DNA of 42,313 nucleotides from Clostridium sp. (GTDB lineage Bacteria > Bacteroidota > Bacteroidia > Bacteroidales > Muribaculaceae): the NCBI GenBank assembly GCA_023663805.1, contig JAMPGR010000001.1, positions 392,140 through 434,452 of the forward strand, given 5' to 3'. The translations under genes and the position numbers were made by a program. Under the pieces are notes generated by a model. It did not search any database and had not been told where the DNA came from. It saw only the letters and a program-made list of their open reading frames with translations. Shown in pieces: positions 1-8,800 of the stretch (position 1 is its first letter; each line of letters begins with the position of its first letter).

Positions 1-290
1 TCTTCGGTGTCCGAGATTCCGCCTAATCCATGCAAAATTTAACGAACTATTGTTATTAGGATAACGTTTTTAGTTGGTTAATTCTTGCGCTCCTAACCGG
101 TACTAAATCGCGGCAGTATTATAATATAGAGGTATTTCGGGTAGCGGCCGAGAACACAGAGCGTCACGGGGCAAGCAAAAATTTTCCAATTTTGGCTATG
201 ACAAAATAAATTCGTTATTTTGCAGTTAAAATAATGCGGGAGCATTCCCCTGCAACCGCGACGCAAATCAAATATGTAACCAAGAACAAA
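1..290. other. Intergenic region at the left edge
   Basis: No convincing gene was found here. The open frames in this stretch are short and show no family motif or credible start context. It is AT-richer than the coding DNA that follows. The only element I can support is the promoter at 191-222 for the polysaccharide export genes. About 65 bases lie between the predicted transcription start and the first ATG. Confidence 0.6.
191..222 (+). promoter_or_regulatory. Bacteroidota-type promoter of the polysaccharide export genes
   Basis: A -33 element TTTG (191-194) is followed after 20 bases by TTATTTTG (215-222), matching the Bacteroidota -7 consensus TAnnTTTG at 7 of 8 positions. Spacing is the same as at several other promoters in the window. 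Transcription should begin a few bases downstream, leaving a leader of roughly 65 bases before the ATG at 292. Confidence 0.65.
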
Positions 291-291
291 A

Positions 292-1113
292 ATGAGACGA
301 GTCCATCTTTCTCTGTTGAAAGCAGTTGCGATGCTATGCGCTGTCATTGCCATACAGTCGTGCTCGACAAACAAAACGAACCTGACCTATTTCCAGGATC
401 TGACGGCGCTCGACGCCGCTGAGATTCAGACCGCCGTATCGACCTATGTCATCCAGCCCGAGGACGAATTGCAGATAAACGTCAGTTCGTCCGAACCTAC
501 CGTTGCGGCCCCCTACAATGCCCCGCTCTACACGAGATCGAGCAACATGACCGAACTGAATGTCCAGCCGGTCATCGACACATATATAGTTGACAAGGAT
601 GGCAATATAAATATGCCGGTCCTGGGCAAAGTCCACGTTGCGGGACTGACGGAAGCCGAGGTGTCAGAAAAACTTCTCGGGCTTCTCGACAAAGACTTGA
701 TCGATCCGTTTGTCACCGTCAAACTGATTAACTTCCGGGTTCGTGTCCTCGGCGAGGTCAGGACGCCCGGATTCCGGACAAAATCAGTCGGCAGAAGCAC
801 TATGACCGTTCTCGACGCGGTCGCCTCGGCAGGAGATATGACAGAATATTCCGACAGATCGAACGTCATGGTCATCCGAAACGAAAACGGCAAACTTGTC
901 TACCACAGACTGAATCTTAACGAATCCTCGTCGCTGACCTCCCCCTATTATTATCTTCAGCAGAACGACATCGTCATCGTCCCGCCGTCGAAGTCTCGCG
1001 AATCGAACGCCAATTACGACTCGGGCAATGCCTTCAAGATACAGGTAGTGTCGACAATCGTGTCGGTCGTATCGGTCATCGCCTCGCTCGTGATTGCCCT
1101 CATAGTAAAGTAA
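292..1113 (+). CDS. Polysaccharide export outer-membrane lipoprotein (Wza-like)
   Basis: A 273-residue lipoprotein of the polysaccharide biosynthesis/export (Wza/Poly_export plus SLBB) family, expected to form or line the outer-membrane channel for a capsule or exopolysaccharide. The N-terminus is a lipoprotein signal peptide with the acceptor cysteine at about residue 24 (IQSC). The Poly_export domain begins near YVIQPEDELQINV (about residue 52). An SLBB segment containing VLGEVRTPGF lies around residues 145-200. A hydrophobic helix ends the protein (about 248-272), as is common in short Bacteroidales members. The ATG at 292 is chosen because it starts the signal peptide. The next gene, 31 bases downstream, encodes the matching Wzc-like protein, so the two probably work as a pair. 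No glycosyltransferases are adjacent, so the polymer cannot be predicted. Confidence 0.9.
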   Translation: MRRVHLSLLKAVAMLCAVIAIQSCSTNKTNLTYFQDLTALDAAEIQTAVSTYVIQPEDELQINVSSSEPTVAAPYNAPLYTRSSNMTELNVQPVIDTYIVDKDGNINMPVLGKVHVAGLTEAEVSEKLLGLLDKDLIDPFVTVKLINFRVRVLGEVRTPGFRTKSVGRSTMTVLDAVASAGDMTEYSDRSNVMVIRNENGKLVYHRLNLNESSSLTSPYYYLQQNDIVIVPPSKSRESNANYDSGNAFKIQVVSTIVSVVSVIASLVIALIVK

Positions 1114-1144
1114 ATTCCGAAACAACATAACAAACAACGCCCGG

Positions 1145-3406
1145 ATGTCAACATTCAGCCAAAACGACAATTTCGACTTCGCCCAACTCTGGCGCAAATG
1201 CCGCGAGAACTGGTATTGGTTCTTGATTTCAGTCTGCTTCTGTTGCGGCTTGGCTTTCGCCTACATAAAGATCCACAAGCCGATATATCCCTATAACGCC
1301 AACATCTATATCGCCAAGGAATCGGGCGATTTCTCGAGCATGATTCCTGATGTCGGCGCGTTCTCCGGCATGCTCGGAATAAAGAATTCCGTTGACGATG
1401 AAATGTTGATTATGAAATCCCACTCGACAATACGTCGGGTTATCAGCGAAATGGGGCTCGAAAGAACCCATATCGAACGCAACGGGTTATTCAATATGCT
1501 TAAAGAATTCAAGTATAACGATTATGCTGTCGATATCATACCGTCCAGTCCGACGATACCTGACACACTTGGAGCCACGCTGAAATTCAAAGTAGATGTC
1601 GACGCCAAAGGAAAAGCAAAAGTAGACGTTGTCTGGAAACGGTCGACGATCGCCGAAGCCGAAGGAACCCTTCCGGTTTTGGTCAGCACACCCTTCGGCG
1701 AATTCAGCGTCGTAACGACGAAAGACTATAAAAAGGGGAAGAAACTGAAATATGTCATAACCTACACCGGTTACGACAATCAGGCCGAACTTCTCCTCGA
1801 AGATCTGAAAATCGATGTAGCCTCAAAGAAATCGAGCATCATCAACATCTCCTACAAACATTTCAACAGGGACTACGCCTGCGAACTGATCGACAATCTG
1901 ATGGATTTATACAACAAACGCGGAGTAACCGAAAACCGGCAGAAAGACAGTCTGTCGCTCGCTTTTTTCGATTCGCGTCTGAACATTGTCGGACAACAGA
2001 TGATCGACACACAGAACGAATTGTCCGAATTTCTGAAACGGGAAAATATCGTCGACATCGAAGCAACGACGAAATTTGAATACGAAATGAGAGGTGAGGT
2101 CGAGAAAGCCCTGACCGAGGCAGAAACGAATCTTGAAATCATCAGAATGCTGCGTGACTTCCTGACCGATCCGTCAAACGAAGAACAACTCCTCCCCTAC
2201 ACGACGGCTGTCGATCCGGAAGTTGTTCAGGCCTACAACGAGAGCGTACTCTACGTACAGAGGATCAGAAAGAGCGCGCGCGGGGACAACAAGCCCCTCA
2301 GGAACGCCCTGAATGATCTCCGGCAGACACGCCAGTCGATCCTTGAGACGGTCAACCGGGCATACTCAGACGCCAAAGTGGCTGCCGACGACCTGCGCCG
2401 GAAATCCGACGACAATATCGGACGGCTCGCCAGATTTCCCGAACAGCAACGCGAGATCGTCTTTATGATCCGCGACACGAAAGTCCAGGAAAAACTCTTC
2501 GCTTTCCTTGCCCAGCAGCGCGAACAATACGCGATGAAAGTCGCGAACTACGATCCGAAGGGACGTATCGTCGACCATGCATACTCGTCGATTAAACCGA
2601 TAGGGATGAGTTCGAAGATTATCATGGGACTGGCATTTATGTTCGGACTTGCATTTCCGCTCGCGGTCATATATATAAGAGGTATGATCCGCGGACAATT
2701 CGAAACAGCCTCGTCGGTCAGTCGGCGAACCGACACGCCCGTTCTTGGAGAAATCCACCATCTCGGCGGGACCGACAGCCCGGTAATCAGCGAAACGACC
2801 GATGCCAGACCGGAGGCAGAATCGTTCAGAACCCTGCGCGCCAATCTGCTCCACCACCTCGGAACCGGCAAGCGTATACTAATAACATCGGCAGTCGAAG
2901 GTGAAGGCACAAGTTTTGTCTCCATCAACCTCGCCTCGTCGCTTGCGATGCTCGGGAAGCGGACAATCCTGGTCGAAATGAATCTTCGCAGTCCGTCTCT
3001 GGCAGAAACGCTGGATGTCCGCCGCCAGCCGGGACTGACCGATCTTATCCACGGAACAGCAACCCTTTCCGAGGTCACGATCAAAATCGAGAGTGAATCG
3101 TCGCTATGGATGATTCCGGCAGGGTCAGCAGACAGCCATCCTTCGGAAACGCTTTCGTCAGCGACCCTCGACACAATCATGACGGAACTGGCTTCCGGCT
3201 ACGACTATATCGTTATCGACTCTGCTCCGCTTCTGAATTCGAGCGACACACTCTCGCTCGGGCGGATGAGCGACATAACGCTGTTCGTCACAAGAGCCAA
3301 CTACTCGGCCTTAGCCGATCTGTCTGTAGCCGAACAGATGGAAGAGGAGAACCGTTTCCCGAACATCATGATTGTCGTCAATGATACGGAACATCTCGAC
3401 AATTGA
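1145..3406 (+). CDS. Wzc-like polysaccharide co-polymerase with degenerate BY-kinase domain
   Basis: A 753-residue inner-membrane protein. It has a Wzz chain-length domain flanked by two membrane helices (about residues 25-43 and 492-512), a long periplasmic coiled region between them, and a cytoplasmic domain homologous to bacterial tyrosine autokinases (about 550-753). In active family members Walker A ends GEGK(S/T). Here it reads GEGTS, with Thr589 in place of the phosphate-binding lysine. The Walker A' aspartates are replaced by Glu611 and Asn613 (ILVEMNLR). Walker B is preserved (YIVID, Asp692). The usual C-terminal tyrosine cluster is absent. I infer a structural or regulatory co-polymerase rather than a working kinase. 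It lies between the Wza-like lipoprotein and a polymerase/ligase-like gene whose start overlaps its end. Confidence 0.9.
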   Translation: MSTFSQNDNFDFAQLWRKCRENWYWFLISVCFCCGLAFAYIKIHKPIYPYNANIYIAKESGDFSSMIPDVGAFSGMLGIKNSVDDEMLIMKSHSTIRRVISEMGLERTHIERNGLFNMLKEFKYNDYAVDIIPSSPTIPDTLGATLKFKVDVDAKGKAKVDVVWKRSTIAEAEGTLPVLVSTPFGEFSVVTTKDYKKGKKLKYVITYTGYDNQAELLLEDLKIDVASKKSSIINISYKHFNRDYACELIDNLMDLYNKRGVTENRQKDSLSLAFFDSRLNIVGQQMIDTQNELSEFLKRENIVDIEATTKFEYEMRGEVEKALTEAETNLEIIRMLRDFLTDPSNEEQLLPYTTAVDPEVVQAYNESVLYVQRIRKSARGDNKPLRNALNDLRQTRQSILETVNRAYSDAKVAADDLRRKSDDNIGRLARFPEQQREIVFMIRDTKVQEKLFAFLAQQREQYAMKVANYDPKGRIVDHAYSSIKPIGMSSKIIMGLAFMFGLAFPLAVIYIRGMIRGQFETASSVSRRTDTPVLGEIHHLGGTDSPVISETTDARPEAESFRTLRANLLHHLGTGKRILITSAVEGEGTSFVSINLASSLAMLGKRTILVEMNLRSPSLAETLDVRRQPGLTDLIHGTATLSEVTIKIESESSLWMIPAGSADSHPSETLSSATLDTIMTELASGYDYIVIDSAPLLNSSDTLSLGRMSDITLFVTRANYSALADLSVAEQMEEENRFPNIMIVVNDTEHLDN

Positions 3407-4889
3407 CGCTATCGGCTCCGAACCGGCGCCCCGAAACATATTCCCCGGCAAACGAGCCTTTTTCAAGGCGTCGCACGGAGACTGGATCCGTACGGTCAGT
3501 TTCATGCTTTCGGCGTCTCTTCTCGGACTACGGTTCTACCCGGCCATACTTCTGATAGCCGTATTAATGGTTGACAGCTGGCGACGCGACCGATACCATT
3601 TCATGCTCCAGTTGTTAATCATCAGCGGAACGTTTGCGCTCGTCGAAGATGTCATGCTGCAGTTCAAACGCTATGACCTGATTCTGGCAGCCGGCGTTGC
3701 CGGACTGTTCGTCATCCGGAAATCGACCGTCGAAATACGACGGTCGATAATGGCCTTCCTTCTGTATTTCGCCGCCATAATCGCGATAGCGTGGACTAGT
3801 TCGGAACAGATCCATATCCAGATGAAGATCGGCCGCCGCTTTTTTATATTCGTCGGGTTCACGGTTCCGATAATGATCTTTACGAAGAGAAAGTTTGATC
3901 CGATGAGATTCTTTACGATTCTCGCGACCTACTTGCTGACGATGAGCGTGTTCTATATTCTCGATGCATTTGTCATCCAGGGCTGGCTCTTTGTTCCTGC
4001 ATCGTTCTCGAGCCGCGATCCGTCGACATTCTATTCTCCCGACATCAAACCCTTCTCCGGTTATCTGCCCCGAAAGTATCCCCCCGGGATGTACCTGACG
4101 TTTCTCGCGATTTATCCCCTGTTGAAATTCTACAGATTCAACAAATGGCAGTGGACACTGCTGATACTCGCACTCGCCGCCACAAAAACGATATCAGTCA
4201 TCGCCGCCGTACTGTTCACGTACCTGCTGTTCCTTGGCCTGGGGAAACGCTTCGTCTACGGACTGATTGTCGCAGTCATTGCAGTCACGGCTCTATACCA
4301 CATCGACGACGCGACCGGAGGTAAAATGCGAATCGCCTCCACCATCGATCAATTTACCATTCTCGAGAACGCCGAGGATATCGAAGACCTCGCCGAATTC
4401 GGGACAAGCCGCGCTGCCCAGATTATTCCGAAAATGATGCTTCTCCACGAACACGGGCGCCAGTGGCTCGGATTCGGGTTCATCCATCCCGAGGAATCGA
4501 AAAACACCGCATTCCAACTGACGAACGACCTCTATTCCGACGTTGAGAAATCCGACGAAAACGCAGCAGCGGTCGAAGAGGTCCATTTCCAGACGATACT
4601 CTTCGTCGGCTATCTCGGACTGATTATCCAGACGATATTCTATTTCGGGCTGTATTTCATCGTGCGCCGTATGCCGCTGGCGAAATACTACCTTTCGGTC
4701 CTGGTCGCATGCGAGATCGCCGGTATCGGCGGATTCGCAAACATAACGGACCAGACCGGACTGCTTCCGCTGGCCTGGGCTTTCGCTGTCGTCCTGATGA
4801 CACCGGGCCCCCGGCGAAAGGAGGAAACGGAGGAGAAAAACAGAAAAAAACGGCGCCGGAGAAAAAAATTCCTTCTAAGTTTTGGTTAA
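3381..4889 (+). CDS. O-antigen ligase/polymerase-like membrane protein
   Basis: About 502 residues with many hydrophobic helices, consistent with the O-antigen ligase/Wzy polymerase superfamily. These proteins join or transfer undecaprenyl-linked sugar repeats on the periplasmic side. A long extracytoplasmic loop (about residues 310-395) lies between late helices, where such proteins carry their active site; no residue-level motif was verified. The ATG at 3381 is preferred. It overlaps the end of the Wzc-like gene by 26 bases, suggesting coupling. A TTG nine bases upstream is possible. The C-terminal tail is strikingly basic (KKRRRRKK), probably cytoplasmic. Its last codons also carry the -33 element of the rpmB promoter. 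A flippase or other polytopic protein cannot be excluded. Confidence 0.75.
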   Translation: MIRNISTIDAIGSEPAPRNIFPGKRAFFKASHGDWIRTVSFMLSASLLGLRFYPAILLIAVLMVDSWRRDRYHFMLQLLIISGTFALVEDVMLQFKRYDLILAAGVAGLFVIRKSTVEIRRSIMAFLLYFAAIIAIAWTSSEQIHIQMKIGRRFFIFVGFTVPIMIFTKRKFDPMRFFTILATYLLTMSVFYILDAFVIQGWLFVPASFSSRDPSTFYSPDIKPFSGYLPRKYPPGMYLTFLAIYPLLKFYRFNKWQWTLLILALAATKTISVIAAVLFTYLLFLGLGKRFVYGLIVAVIAVTALYHIDDATGGKMRIASTIDQFTILENAEDIEDLAEFGTSRAAQIIPKMMLLHEHGRQWLGFGFIHPEESKNTAFQLTNDLYSDVEKSDENAAAVEEVHFQTILFVGYLGLIIQTIFYFGLYFIVRRMPLAKYYLSVLVACEIAGIGGFANITDQTGLLPLAWAFAVVLMTPGPRRKEETEEKNRKKRRRRKKFLLSFG

Positions 4890-4912
4890 GTCGAAAAAAA
4901 TCACTTATTTTG
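4881..4912 (+). promoter_or_regulatory. Promoter of rpmB-rpmG-DUF4295, beginning inside the upstream gene
   Basis: TTTG (4881-4884), 20 bases, then TTATTTTG (4905-4912). The -33 element lies within the last three codons and stop of the membrane-protein gene. About 125 bases of leader follow, including a weak hairpin (CGGGG 4945-4949 with CCCCG 4961-4965), before the rpmB start. Confidence 0.7.
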
Positions 4913-5045
4913 CACTCTGTTTCACGGCCACTTCCGAAAAAGCTCGGGGAAAAGATGCAGCCCCGCAAGCGATATGAGGCGGAAACGGACGATGTAACTC
5001 TTTGAGAAACAAATATAAAAACGAAGTAAACAATACAAAAGAGCC

Positions 5046-5300
5046 ATGTCAAAAGTTTGTCAAATCACAGGCAAGAAGGCTATGGTGGGTAACAACGTTT
5101 CGCACTCGAAGCGTCGCACCAAGCGCAAATTCAACGTCAACCTCTTCAACAAGAAGTTCTACTGGGTTGAGCAGGATATGTGGATCACCCTGACCATTTC
5201 GGCCGCCGGACTCCGCACGATCAACAAAAAAGGACTCGACGCCGCGATGAAAGAAGCCGCCGAAAAAGGCTACCTGACAACGATCCGCCCCGTCTATTAA
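5046..5300 (+). CDS. rpmB: 50S ribosomal protein L28
   Basis: An 84-residue protein matching bacterial L28 over its full length. It begins [11 protein letters not shown] and contains the [15 protein letters not shown] segment typical of the family. L28 is a structural protein of the large subunit. It is first in a three-gene cluster with rpmG and the DUF4295 gene, the conserved order in Bacteroidales. The cluster has its own promoter at 4881-4912 and ends at the terminator at 5744-5792. Only one cysteine is visible, so this is not the zinc-binding form. Confidence 0.97.
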   Translation: MSKVCQITGKKAMVGNNVSHSKRRTKRKFNVNLFNKKFYWVEQDMWITLTISAAGLRTINKKGLDAAMKEAAEKGYLTTIRPVY

Positions 5301-5353
5301 TCTCATCTCCCCTCCGAAAACACTGACTCAACAACAGGTAAAAGAATCGAACT

Positions 5354-5542
5354 ATGGCAAAGAAAGCTAAAGGAAACCGCGTTCAGGTTATTCTCGAATG
5401 CACCGAACACAAGGCAAGCGGAATGCCCGGCACCTCGCGCTACATCACGACAAAGAACCGCAAGAACACGACCGAGCGTCTGGCGTTGAAGAAATACAAC
5501 CCGATCCTCAAAAAAATGACAATCCACAAAGAAATCAAATAA
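5354..5542 (+). CDS. rpmG: 50S ribosomal protein L33
   Basis: A 62-residue L33 of the large ribosomal subunit, recognised by the [11 protein letters not shown] start and the [11 protein letters not shown] and LKKYNP segments. It has a single cysteine instead of two CxxC pairs, so it is the zinc-independent form. It lies 53 bases after rpmB and 12 bases before the DUF4295 gene, and is presumably co-transcribed with both. Confidence 0.97.
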   Translation: MAKKAKGNRVQVILECTEHKASGMPGTSRYITTKNRKNTTERLALKKYNPILKKMTIHKEIK

Positions 5543-5554
5543 TAACCCGAAGAT

Positions 5555-5704
5555 ATGGCTAAGAAAACCGTCGCCTCGCTCCAGAAGGGTGAAGGCCGCA
5601 CCTACAGCAAGATCATCAAGGTCGTTAAGTCGCCCAAAACCGGCGCGTACACATTCCAGGAACAGATGGTCCCGAACGACGCCGTCAAGGACGCCCTGAA
5701 ATAA
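5555..5704 (+). CDS. DUF4295 small basic protein
   Basis: A 49-residue basic protein beginning MAKKTVASLQKGEGR, matching the Bacteroidota-specific DUF4295 family that sits directly after rpmG. Its function is not established. The invariable link to ribosomal protein genes suggests a ribosome-associated role, which is inference. In many Bacteroidales the next gene is ftsY; here a terminator follows instead. Confidence 0.9.
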   Translation: MAKKTVASLQKGEGRTYSKIIKVVKSPKTGAYTFQEQMVPNDAVKDALK

Positions 5705-5743
5705 ATTCTCCGACACTATCGTAAACGATACATAAAACCGGAC

Positions 5744-5792
5744 ACACCCGGCCGGACGCCCCGACGCATCCCGGCCGGGTGTTCATTTATTT
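5744..5792 (+). terminator. Rho-independent terminator after the L28/L33 cluster
   Basis: A perfect 12-bp inverted repeat (ACACCCGGCCGG at 5744-5755, CCGGCCGGGTGT at 5771-5782) encloses a 15-base loop and is followed by a T-rich tract. It ends the ribosomal-protein operon. It also shows that a GTG at 5779 cannot be the start of the next gene, since that codon lies within the stem. Confidence 0.85.
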
Positions 5793-5805
5793 TATTCAAT
5801 CCTCT

Positions 5806-8800
5806 ATGAAACCTTTCTACTCTCTGCTCGCGGCTCTGGTCGCCGGATCGATCTCCGTTTCGGCCGCCCTCCCCGAGCATACACCCAGACCCGTCGCCAA
5901 CCGGATCCCCGCCCGCGGCATCTTCGAATCGCGCATCCCCGGCGCCGGCATCTCCGCCGAAGGACCGGGCGCCGCAGTCGTTCTGAAACGACAGACCTCC
6001 TGCGATGCCCTTGCACGGCGCTCCGCACTTCGCGCCCCGAAACGACGCGTCACAGCCGGCGGCACCGAACTCTACGGCTACCTCGGAGGCTCCGATGACT
6101 ACGACGCACTCCTCGGTCTATACGAAATCACCTCGACCCCGACGAATCAGCTCGTCTGGTCCGACCCCGTCTACGACAACAACGGCCCCTCGATGTCGGC
6201 CGGATGGTTCTACGACGGAAAAGTCTGTGGATTCTCACCTCTGATCTGGGGCGGATATATCTATGGACTCGACTATGTCGAAATCGACTTCAAGACCGGC
6301 GAGCAGATCGTCGACAAAGAGATGGATCTCAGCGGCGACGAACTGTATATGATGTCGGTCGGATGCTACAACGCCTCCGACGGATATGTCTACGGCTACG
6401 GCATCCATGCCGACCTCGAGAGTCAGCAATACTGCTTCATGAAGGCCCCGGTGACCGATCCCGAAAACCTATCGGTAGTTATTTCGCTCGGCGACTCGCC
6501 CCTGGGCTCCTGTCTCTCGATGACCTATAACGAGGCCGACCAGAAGATGTATGGCGTCAACTCCGACGGAAACCTCGTCACGATCGACAGCCAGGGCGCC
6601 CAGACCGTTCTTTTCCAGGTCGACAACGGCGAAATGGCCCCCTACTACTCCGGCCTCGCCTATTCGGCAGCCGAGAAACGCTTCTTCTGGCAACTCTGCC
6701 GCGAAGATTACTCCTCGTCGCTGATCGAGATAGACCCCGCCGCGAAGACCGCGACAAAAATCTGCGACTACGAGAACGGCGAGCAATATATGTTCTTCAT
6801 CGCCGTAAACGAAATCTCCGCCGGCAACGCACCCGAAAAAGCGTCGCTCTACACCGCCAGTTTCGCCAACGGCTCCCGCTCCGGCATGTTCCTCTACCTC
6901 CTCCCCTCCAAACTGACCGACGGTACCTCGCTTTCGTCGACAAAGGATATGCTCGACTGGGAATTCAAGATCGACGGCGTCACCGAACGCAGCGGACAAG
7001 ACCGTCCCGGCTCCTTTGTCACAATCCAGCTGACTGACGTCCCGAACGGACTCCACGCCTTCTCGCTGACATCGTCATACGACGGAGTCCCCTCCCTGCC
7101 GCTGACAACGACGATGTTCATCGGCAACGACACCCCCTCCGCTCCGACAGGGGTCACGGTCGACACCGAAGGGAACGTCTCCTGGAACGCCGTGACGACC
7201 GGCGTGAACGGCGGATGGCTCGACCTGTCGAAAATGAGTTACTCCGTCAGGATCTACGGCGAAGAGGTCATCTCGACAACGAAGACATCATGCCGCGTCG
7301 ACCTTCCGACAGACCGCGACCCGGCTCCACTGGCAGTCGAGGTTGTCGCCGTCTGCAACGGCCTCGAATCGCTCCCCGGCGCGAGCAACACGATCGTCGT
7401 CGGCCGCGCCCTGACTCCCGATGTCTCCTTCGACCTTGCCGGGCCTGACCGGCTTCTGTTCACTATCATCGACGCCAACGACGACGAGCAGACATGGACC
7501 TACAACGAGACCTACGGAATCCCGGCCTTCACAACCGGATGGTCCGACATCGAGATGGACGAATGGCTGATACTTCCGGCTATCGAATTCGCCTCGGCCG
7601 ACCGCTACTATGAGTTCCACTGCGCCATGCGCGGCATGAGCCCCTCCTACCCCGACGAATATTTCGAACTCCGTCTCGGAAAAACGCCCGTCCCGTCGGC
7701 GATGACGACTGTTCTGATTGAAAAATCGAATCCCCCGATGTTCGGAGCCTTCGCCGACCTCGACCATCTCTTCAAGGTTCCCGAAGCCGGCGTCTACTAC
7801 ATCGCCCTTCGCTGTGTATCCGCCCCCGAACAGTATGCGCTGCTCGCCGGAGACTTCCGCGTCAGCGACACCGGAGCGACCGACGCGTCTCCGGCTGCCG
7901 TAACCAGTCTGACGGCAACAGCCGCAGGCTCCGGCAAACTCCAGGCGACCGTCTCGTTCCGGATGCCCGAAACGACGATCTCAGGCGACAAACTCCCTGC
8001 CGACGCGACGCTGACAGCCGTTGTCGAAGCCAACGGAACGAAGAGCGCGACAGCCGCTCCGGGAGAGAATGTCACCCTGACGGTCAACACCTATCAGGGC
8101 ACATCGACCATCGCCGTATCGACTACCCTCGGAACACTGAAGGGCCTGACAGCGAAGACCGCCGTCTACTGCGGCGTCGACGCACCCGGAAAAGCGACGA
8201 ACCTCGCGGCCAAAGTATCAGACGACATGATGAGCGCGACCCTGACATGGGACGCACCGGCCGTAGGCGACAACGGCGGTTATATCATCCCCGGCGAAGT
8301 CCGTTATAACATCCACAAGATGAATAACCAGACCGAACAGTGGTCGGTCATCGCCGAAGGTGTGACCGGAACTTCCTGGGTCTACTCCGTCGCCAAGGGT
8401 GCTCCTCAGGAATATACCCGTCTCGGGGTCGAGAGCGTCAACGAGGCAGGAGAGGCATACTCGATTCCGACCGTCTATCTGACCGTCGGGACCCCCTATA
8501 CCCTCCCCGTCTTCGAAGACTTCGACGGCCCGGCCAAATTCGATCCCTTTATTCTGTCGGCCCCGACGAGCCAGTATAACGCATCGTGGCAGTTTGTCGA
8601 CGGCAACACGCTCTACGGGGATGGATCGACCGACCAGGCTCTCGTCGGCTACGTCCCCGGCTACGCCTCGGTTCCGACCTTCGGCCGGATTGCTATGCCT
8701 GCCGTCTCGACCGTCGGATGCCACAATGTCGAACTCAGCATGATCTACTACGCCGGAAGTTTCTGCCCGACCGTCAGAATCTTCGTTCAGACACCGGAGA

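Noticed and set aside
1..190. An invertible capsule promoter flanked by inverted repeats
   Set aside because: The left edge was read for paired recombination repeats because a polysaccharide locus follows, but no matching inverted pair was found within the window.
4945..4965. A riboswitch or ribosomal-protein leader regulator before rpmB
   Set aside because: Only a 5-bp hairpin with an 11-base loop is visible; no conserved leader structure could be recognised.
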